Source of the DNA: Caulobacteraceae bacterium
Lineage (GTDB): Bacteria > Pseudomonadota > Alphaproteobacteria > Caulobacterales > Caulobacteraceae
DNA: 6,294 bases
Assembly: GCA_947484535.1 (NCBI GenBank)
Contig: CANKPO010000080.1
Coordinates: 1 to 6,294, forward strand
Direction of reading: 5' to 3'
Shown: positions 1-3,383 of the stretch, one piece after another
Numbering within the stretch: the stretch's first letter is position 1
How the letters are laid out: each line of letters starts with the position of its first letter
Program-made: the position numbers and the translations under genes
The notes under the pieces: generated by a model
The model's input: the letters and a program-made list of their open reading frames with translations, nothing else
The model's database searches: none
What the model was told of the DNA's origin: nothing

Positions 1-138
1 CTTCGTGCCCTCGCCGAACAGTTTGCAAAGCTGGATGAGGCCGGAAAGTTTGGCGATCTCTTCGCCGCGCCCAAGGGCATGGATGAGGCCAGCCTAGAGA
101 TTGCCCAAACCGAAGAGGGCTGGATCCTCGGGTCCTAG
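1..138 (+). CDS. C-terminal 45 codons of an unidentified protein (5' end outside window)
   Basis: An open frame runs from the first base to a TAG at 136-138 and encodes 45 residues. The piece is mixed and mildly acidic, with a probable amphipathic helix at its start (ALAEQFAKLDEAGKFGDLF), then a Pro/Gly turn and a short ending EEGWILGS. Its codon use, rich in G or C at third positions, matches the neighbours, and the stop is followed at once by a repeat/terminator region, which supports a real gene end. I see no membrane segment or metal-binding motif in the visible part. I do not recognise the family and give no function. It is convergent with the helicase gene, with a 120-base gap, so the two are not co-transcribed. 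Confidence 0.7.
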   Translation, partial: LRALAEQFAKLDEAGKFGDLFAAPKGMDEASLEIAQTEEGWILGS

Positions 139-144
139 GCAGAA

Positions 145-188
145 CCCCCCTACCCCGGCTTCGCCGGTACTTCCCCCAGAGGGGGAAG
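145..188 (-). repeat. Intergenic palindromic repeat, copy 1 (minus orientation)
   Basis: Read on the minus strand from 188 to 145, this unit has two hairpins. The first is CTTCCCCC-TCT-GGGGGAAG (188-170), an 8-bp stem with a 3-base loop. The second is CCGGC-GAA-GCCGG (167-155), a 5-bp stem with a GAA loop. They are followed by GGTA and a run of six G. The unit has the same architecture as the copy at 206-246, in the opposite orientation. I recall similar intergenic elements being common in Caulobacterales genomes, but this could not be checked here. Confidence 0.7.
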
Positions 189-225
189 ATTTGCGCATCT
201 AAGATCTTCCCCCTCTGGGGGAAGT
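169..225. terminator. Long perfect inverted repeat, probable bidirectional terminator
   Basis: Bases 169-190 and 204-225 are exact reverse complements: 22-bp arms with a 13-base loop. Each arm also folds on itself, so the DNA could adopt a four-way or cruciform shape and the RNA could switch between one long stem and two short ones. It sits between two convergent genes that stop at 138 (plus) and 259 (minus), exactly where a shared terminator is expected. Neither side has a clean T tract right after the stem, so intrinsic termination is an inference from position and stem strength. It may equally be a mobile or BIME-like repeat pair that also slows polymerase or protects 3' ends. Confidence 0.55.
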
Positions 226-246
226 GGCCCGAAGGGCCGAAGGGGG
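206..246 (+). repeat. Intergenic palindromic repeat, copy 2 (plus orientation)
   Basis: This is the second copy of the two-hairpin unit. CTTCCCCC-TCT-GGGGGAAG (206-224) is identical to copy 1. The second hairpin is GGCCC-GAA-GGGCC (226-238), then GAA and a run of five G. Compared with copy 1 the second stem has a different sequence but keeps its pairing and its GAA loop. That points to selection on, or shared descent of, a folded structure. The tail of the unit ends 12 bases before the helicase stop codon. Confidence 0.7.
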
Positions 247-258
247 CCTTGTTTCTCT

Positions 259-1650
259 CTAATCCACTGGGCTCCAGCGCTGTGCGGACGACGCCGCTGC
301 AGGCTTGGCTGCGCCTTGACGTTGGCCACCTTGGCCTTGGCGTTGACCGCCGCCGCCGCCAGCGCGACCGCGACCACCGCCGCCATTGCCGCCGCCGCCA
401 CCTGGGCCGCCGCGACGCTGAGGACGACCGCCTTCACGGCCTTCGCGGGACTTGGGCTGAGCCAAGCTCTGCTCAGGAACAGGAAGGGACACGGTACGGG
501 CCGCAATTTCACCCAGAACCTTGTCACCCCGACGGTCGATCGCCGGAATGGTCTGGCGGGTCGTGCGCTGAATATCGCGCAGCAGACCACGCTCATCGTC
601 AGCGCAGAAGCTGATGGCTGAACCATCGGCACCGGCACGGGCGGTGCGGCCAATGCGGTGCACATAGGCCTCAGGAACCTGCGGCAACTCGTAATTGATC
701 ACATGCGAGACGGCATCAATGTCGATCCCGCGCGCGGCGATATCGGTCGCGATCAGGGCGCGGACCTTGCCAGCCTTAAAGGCGGCCAGAGCGCGTTCAC
801 GCTGGCCTTGGCTCTTGTCGCCGTGGATGGCAGCAGCAGTAACGCCGACCGCTTCCATATATTGCGCCACGCGATCTGCACCGCGCTTGGTGCGGGTAAA
901 GACGATGGTGCGCGAGAAGGCAGGGTCAGAGAACAGATCAGCCAAAAGGGCCCGCTTGCGCGGTGCCTCAATGAAGATCAGCTTTTGATCAATGCGCTCA
1001 ACCGTGGTCGCGCCGGGGGTCACAGCGACCTTGACCGGATCGACCAGCATCTCACCGGCCAAGCGGCTGATTTCGGTCGGCATGGTGGCCGAGAAGAACA
1101 GGTTTTGGCGCTTCTTGCTCATGGTCGCGACGATCTTGCGGATCGGCACCACAAAGCCGAGGTCGAGCATCTGGTCAGCTTCATCGAGCACGAGGATTTC
1201 GCAGGCCGACAGATCCGCCGTGCGCTCGGCCATGTGATCCATCAAACGGCCCGGTGTCGCCACCAGAATGTCGATACCCGTGGTCAAGGCCTTGATCTGC
1301 GGGCCATATTTGGCACCGCCGAAGATCACGGCAACGCTCATGCCCATATGGCGGCCATAGGAGCGGAAGCTCTCGGCAATCTGGGTGGCCAGTTCGCGGG
1401 TGGGCGACAGGACCAGACAGCGGCAACCGCGGCGCGGCGCGGCCTTCTTGTCAGCGGCGAGGCGATGCAGGATCGGCAGGGCGAAGGCTGCAGTCTTACC
1501 AGTGCCGGTCTGGGCGATGCCCAACAGGTCGCGACCTTCGAGAACGGGCGGAATAGCTTGGGCTTGGATGGGTGTAGGGGTCTCATAGCCTTCAGCCGCC
1601 AGCGCCTTGAGCAGCAGCGGGTTCAGACGTAGATCGGTAAATTGAGTCAC
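259..1650 (-). CDS. rhlE: RhlE-type DEAD-box ATP-dependent RNA helicase
   Basis: This 463-residue cytoplasmic enzyme should use ATP to unwind short RNA duplexes in RNA decay or ribosome assembly. All core motifs are visible: Q motif GYETPTPIQ (about 21-29), motif I AQTGTGKT (46-53), Ia PTRELA (83-88), Ib TPGR (132-135), II DEAD (156-159), III SAT (187-189), IV IVFTRT (249-254), V ATDIAARGID (301-310) and VI HRIGRTARAG (331-340). Residues from about 399 onward form a disordered, basic Gly/Arg/Gln-rich tail, a common RNA-binding extension in RhlE proteins. I chose the GTG start giving MTQFTDL: GAGAAG lies six bases upstream, and family members as I recall them begin this way. A TTG six codons further up (1666-1668) has no ribosome site. 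RhlE of related bacteria is linked to cold growth and the RNase E degradosome (family knowledge). The RhlE subgroup is likely rather than certain, since DEAD-box paralogues share the core. It is transcribed toward the unknown gene at 1-138, with 271 bases separating it from the aminotransferase. Confidence 0.93.
   Translation of the reverse strand: MTQFTDLRLNPLLLKALAAEGYETPTPIQAQAIPPVLEGRDLLGIAQTGTGKTAAFALPILHRLAADKKAAPRRGCRCLVLSPTRELATQIAESFRSYGRHMGMSVAVIFGGAKYGPQIKALTTGIDILVATPGRLMDHMAERTADLSACEILVLDEADQMLDLGFVVPIRKIVATMSKKRQNLFFSATMPTEISRLAGEMLVDPVKVAVTPGATTVERIDQKLIFIEAPRKRALLADLFSDPAFSRTIVFTRTKRGADRVAQYMEAVGVTAAAIHGDKSQGQRERALAAFKAGKVRALIATDIAARGIDIDAVSHVINYELPQVPEAYVHRIGRTARAGADGSAISFCADDERGLLRDIQRTTRQTIPAIDRRGDKVLGEIAARTVSLPVPEQSLAQPKSREGREGGRPQRRGGPGGGGGNGGGGRGRAGGGGGQRQGQGGQRQGAAKPAAASSAQRWSPVD
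346..411 (-). repeat. Low-complexity Gly-rich coding tract in the RhlE tail
   Basis: On the minus strand this stretch is a run of GGC/GGT-type glycine codons broken by Asn, Arg, Ala and Pro, giving runs of four to five glycines. On the plus strand it shows as imperfect GCC trinucleotide repeats. It is translated in frame and is part of the disordered helicase tail. Such tracts vary in length by replication slippage, so strain differences here would not be surprising. Confidence 0.7.
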
Positions 1651-1656
1651 GGAGGA

Positions 1657-1662
1657 CTTCTC
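1657..1662 (-). promoter_or_regulatory. Ribosome binding site that decides the rhlE start
   Basis: The minus strand reads GAGAAG, then TCCTCC, then the GTG start, a six-base spacing. This supports GTG over the upstream TTG, whose own upstream region (CGCTGT) has no purine-rich site. The TCCTCC between site and start resembles the 16S anti-Shine-Dalgarno sequence itself, which is odd but may be chance. Confidence 0.6.
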
Positions 1663-1678
1663 TTTCAAACAGCGATCG

Positions 1679-1714
1679 TCGCGCGGGGCCGAGACTCTCG
1701 GACCGACCGCGCGA
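1679..1714 (-). promoter_or_regulatory. Strong hairpin in the rhlE leader
   Basis: The outer arms 1679-1686 and 1707-1714 are perfect 8-bp complements (TCGCGCGG/CCGCGCGA on the plus strand). Inside, 1689-1694 and 1696-1701 add a further 6 bp around a single central base, separated from the outer stem by an asymmetric internal loop. The structure ends 28 bases before the GTG start. If transcribed, it would be a very stable RNA stem just ahead of the ribosome site of an RNA helicase gene, which suggests possible autoregulation or cold control. The centre holds a GANTC site (1693-1697), the methylation target of CcrM in alphaproteobacteria. The pairing is seen directly; the role is inferred. Confidence 0.4.
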
Positions 1715-1757
1715 TGCCGCGAGGCTTATCTATGAAAGCGCCCCGCGTGGCCTGGGC

Positions 1758-1786
1758 GATCTATGCGAAAATTCGCAGGCGCTCGA
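1758..1786 (-). promoter_or_regulatory. Weak candidate promoter for rhlE
   Basis: On the minus strand TCGAGCG (1786-1780) is followed after 14 bases by CATAGATC (1765-1758). Against the Caulobacter housekeeping consensus TTGACGS, 10-14 bases, GCTANAWC, this matches 4 of 7 and 6 of 8 positions. Transcription would begin near 1751 and give a leader of about 100 bases that includes the hairpin at 1679-1714. The -35 match is poor, so this is only the best candidate I found by eye. Confidence 0.25.
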
Positions 1787-1875
1787 CAGGCTGGGACAAA
1801 GGACCGTCCCCTCACGCGGCTGGAGCACCGTATATCAGGCCATCACAGACCTGCGAGCGGCTTGTCCGTCAGTTC

Positions 1876-1909
1876 GCCTTGAAAGTCAAGGCTTTGCTGC
1901 GATGCAGCA
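1876..1909 (-). terminator. Tandem small hairpins after the aminotransferase gene
   Basis: On the minus strand, 12 bases past the aminotransferase stop, TGCTGC-ATC-GCAGCA (1909-1895) is followed two bases later by GCCTTGA-CTT-TCAAGGC (1892-1876). These are perfect 6-bp and 7-bp stems, each with a 3-base loop. Their place just after a stop codon suggests a transcript end or 3'-end stabiliser. There is no T tract, so a canonical intrinsic terminator is not shown. Confidence 0.35.
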
Positions 1910-1921
1910 GAATCCAGAGCC

Positions 1922-3082
1922 CTAGCCGTTAAAGCCGCGGACCGCCTCAATGATCTGATCTTGGGTCGCGGCGTCCAGATAGGGGTGCATGGGCAGGCTG
2001 ATAACCTTGCCTGCCTTGGCCTCCGTCACCGGCAAACCGCCTGCCCCTTGCGGGTAATGGCTGTAGGCCGACTGCATATGCATGGGCACGGGATAATAGA
2101 CCGCAGTTGGGATCGATTGGCTCTTGAGATGGGCGGCCAAACCGTCCCGGTCCGGATGCTCAATCGTATATTGCGCCCAGGTCGAGACGCCGCCTTCGAT
2201 GACGCTCGGAGCCTTTGCGGCGCTGCCTGCAAAACCGGCGGCATAACGATCCGCCACCTGATTACGCAGGACTATCTCTCCCGCGAATAGGCTCAGCTTC
2301 TCGATCAGGATCGCAGCCTGGATGGTGTCCAAACGGCTGTTCATGCCAATGCGCATGTTCAGATATTTCGGGTCATGATCGAAAGTGCGCCCGGCAATAT
2401 CGCTCTTCACCGCCTTGCCGTGGACGCGCAGACTGTCCATCCGCTCGGCCAAGTCTGCATCATCGGTCAGGACCGCGCCGCCGTCGCCATAGCAGCCCAG
2501 CGGTTTTGCTGGAAAAAAGCTGGTGGTGGTCACATCGGCCCAATGACCCGGATGCTGGCCGTTCAGCGTGCAGCCAAAGCCTTGGGCACCGTCCGCAATC
2601 AGCTTCAAGCCATGACGTCGGCAGATGGCTTGGATTGCGGGATAGTCCGCAGGCTGGCCGAAGAGATCGACGGCGATCACGGCCTTAGGCGTCAGGCGCC
2701 CCTCAGCCTTGACCGCGACAATGGCGGCTTCGAGCTTTTGCGGATCCAGATTGTAGGTGTCCGGCAAGATGTCGACAAAGACCGGCTCGGCCAAGGTCCA
2801 GGGCACGACTTCTGCGGTGGCCGCGAAGGTAAAGCTTGGACAAAAGACCGCGTCTCCGGCTCCGACATCCCAAGCCATCAAGGGCAAGGCAATAGCGTCT
2901 GTGCCATTGGCGCAGGAGACCCCAAACTTGGCACCCGAAAACTCGGCCAAGGCGCGCTCGAAGGCGGCGACCTCTGGACCCATCACATAGGCCCCGTGGG
3001 CCAAGACCCGCGCAATGGCGGCGTCTAGCGCGGGCTTGATACGGCTCTGTTGGGCGGCGAGGTCGATGAAGGCAATGGTCAT
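1922..3082 (-). CDS. DegT/DnrJ/EryC1/StrS-family PLP-dependent sugar aminotransferase (WbpE/WlbC-like)
   Basis: This 386-residue cytoplasmic fold-type I aminotransferase is of usual family length. Such enzymes normally move the amino group of glutamate to a keto nucleotide-sugar for O-antigen, capsule or other surface glycan synthesis. Visible features are the N-terminal FIDLAAQQ (5-12), the phosphate-binding region SCANGTDA (56-63), DGAQ (164-167) with the aspartate that contacts the PLP ring nitrogen, and TSFFPAKPLGCYGDGGA (187-203), where Lys193 should form the Schiff base. MNSRLDTIQAAIL (247-259) and SLPMHPYL (362-369) are further family signatures. Overall it most resembles WbpE/WlbC, which aminate UDP-2-acetamido-3-keto-glucuronate; the exact substrate is my inference from remembered similarity. 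I chose the ATG giving MTIAFIDL; AGCAGGG upstream is a modest ribosome site, and in-frame ATGs further up add residues unlike the family. No other sugar-pathway gene lies in the window. The family usually has EDAAQ where this protein has ADGAQ, a conservative variant. Confidence 0.9.
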   Translation of the reverse strand: MTIAFIDLAAQQSRIKPALDAAIARVLAHGAYVMGPEVAAFERALAEFSGAKFGVSCANGTDAIALPLMAWDVGAGDAVFCPSFTFAATAEVVPWTLAEPVFVDILPDTYNLDPQKLEAAIVAVKAEGRLTPKAVIAVDLFGQPADYPAIQAICRRHGLKLIADGAQGFGCTLNGQHPGHWADVTTTSFFPAKPLGCYGDGGAVLTDDADLAERMDSLRVHGKAVKSDIAGRTFDHDPKYLNMRIGMNSRLDTIQAAILIEKLSLFAGEIVLRNQVADRYAAGFAGSAAKAPSVIEGGVSTWAQYTIEHPDRDGLAAHLKSQSIPTAVYYPVPMHMQSAYSHYPQGAGGLPVTEAKAGKVISLPMHPYLDAATQDQIIEAVRGFNG

Positions 3083-3113
3083 GCTGGCCCTGCTGATTGG
3101 CATAAGGACGGTT

Positions 3114-3137
3114 TGATAATTCCGGCGATAGGTCAAT
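3114..3137 (-). promoter_or_regulatory. Candidate promoter for the aminotransferase gene
   Basis: On the minus strand TTGACC (3137-3132) is followed by 12 bases and TTATCA (3119-3114). The -35 box fits the alphaproteobacterial TTGAC core exactly and the spacing suits the short-spacer Caulobacter promoter type, but the -10 box is only a loose match. Transcription would start about 25 bases before the chosen ATG, a sensible leader length. Confidence 0.3.
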
Positions 3138-3225
3138 TCGGGGTCCGATGGCCAGACAAACCATGTAACCAATCGTAAGACGATCGATATCCACGACGCC
3201 GCAGCTCTATACGGTGCCGATACAA

Positions 3226-3240
3226 AGGCGTTTAACGCCT
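3226..3240. repeat. Perfect 7-bp inverted repeat upstream of the AT-rich tract
   Basis: AGGCGTT-T-AACGCCT is a perfect dyad with one central base. It lies 12 bases before the T7 tract, in the middle of the divergent promoter region. It could be an operator for a dimeric regulator of gltB or of the aminotransferase gene. A terminator is less likely, since the T run is not adjacent and no gene ends here. Confidence 0.35.
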
Positions 3241-3371
3241 ATGGACAAAAGGTTTTTTTATTCCAATTAAGCAATCAATCTCACCGATCCATCGCCAAAG
3301 GATCGACATGGGTGAAGTTTTCGGCAAAAACACTCCGCCCTGCGCGCCCGCGCTTGGGGAGATAGATATTT

Positions 3372-3376
3372 AAGGG
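3372..3376 (+). promoter_or_regulatory. gltB ribosome binding site
   Basis: AAGGG lies seven bases before the ATG at 3384, and an in-frame TAG at 3363-3365 rules out any start further upstream, so the gltB start is well fixed. Confidence 0.7.
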
Positions 3377-3383
3377 TTCCGCG

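Larger units (their letters stand above)
3083..3383. other. Divergent intergenic region between the aminotransferase gene and gltB
   Basis: These 301 bases hold no convincing gene and should carry promoters for both divergent genes. The middle (about 3241-3280) is clearly AT-rich, including seven consecutive T at 3253-3259. A poor promoter candidate for gltB is TGGACA (3242-3247), 17 bases, AATTAA (3265-3270). Small inverted repeats lie at 3172-3184 (ATCGT-AAG-ACGAT), at 3226-3240, and at 3285-3305 (CGATCC, 9 bases, GGATCG). I looked for and did not find paired TTAA CtrA-type half sites, a GANTC site, or a sigma-54 -24/-12 element. Confidence 0.6.

Noticed and set aside
169..225. CRISPR array or insertion-sequence ends
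   Set aside because: There are only two units, inverted rather than direct, with no regular spacers, transposase or target duplication.
658..1632. Long open frame on the plus strand, opposite rhlE (324 codons)
   Set aside because: It mirrors the helicase codons, its protein is low-quality and lacks family motifs, and the minus-strand gene has every DEAD-box motif. Stop-free antisense frames are common opposite GC-rich genes.
1642..1932. Plus-strand frame of 96 codons across the rhlE upstream region
   Set aside because: No ribosome site, it starts inside rhlE and runs past the aminotransferase stop, and its protein has no recognisable features.
2375..3028. Plus-strand frame of 217 codons opposite the aminotransferase
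   Set aside because: Antisense shadow; the minus frame carries all PLP aminotransferase motifs.
3098..3117. Possible sigma-54 promoter (TTGGCATAAGG...) near the aminotransferase start
   Set aside because: The GG is present but the required GC about ten bases later is missing, so the -24/-12 spacing fails.
3232..3373. TTAA motifs as CtrA binding sites
   Set aside because: The TTAA copies are not paired at the seven-base spacing CtrA sites need.
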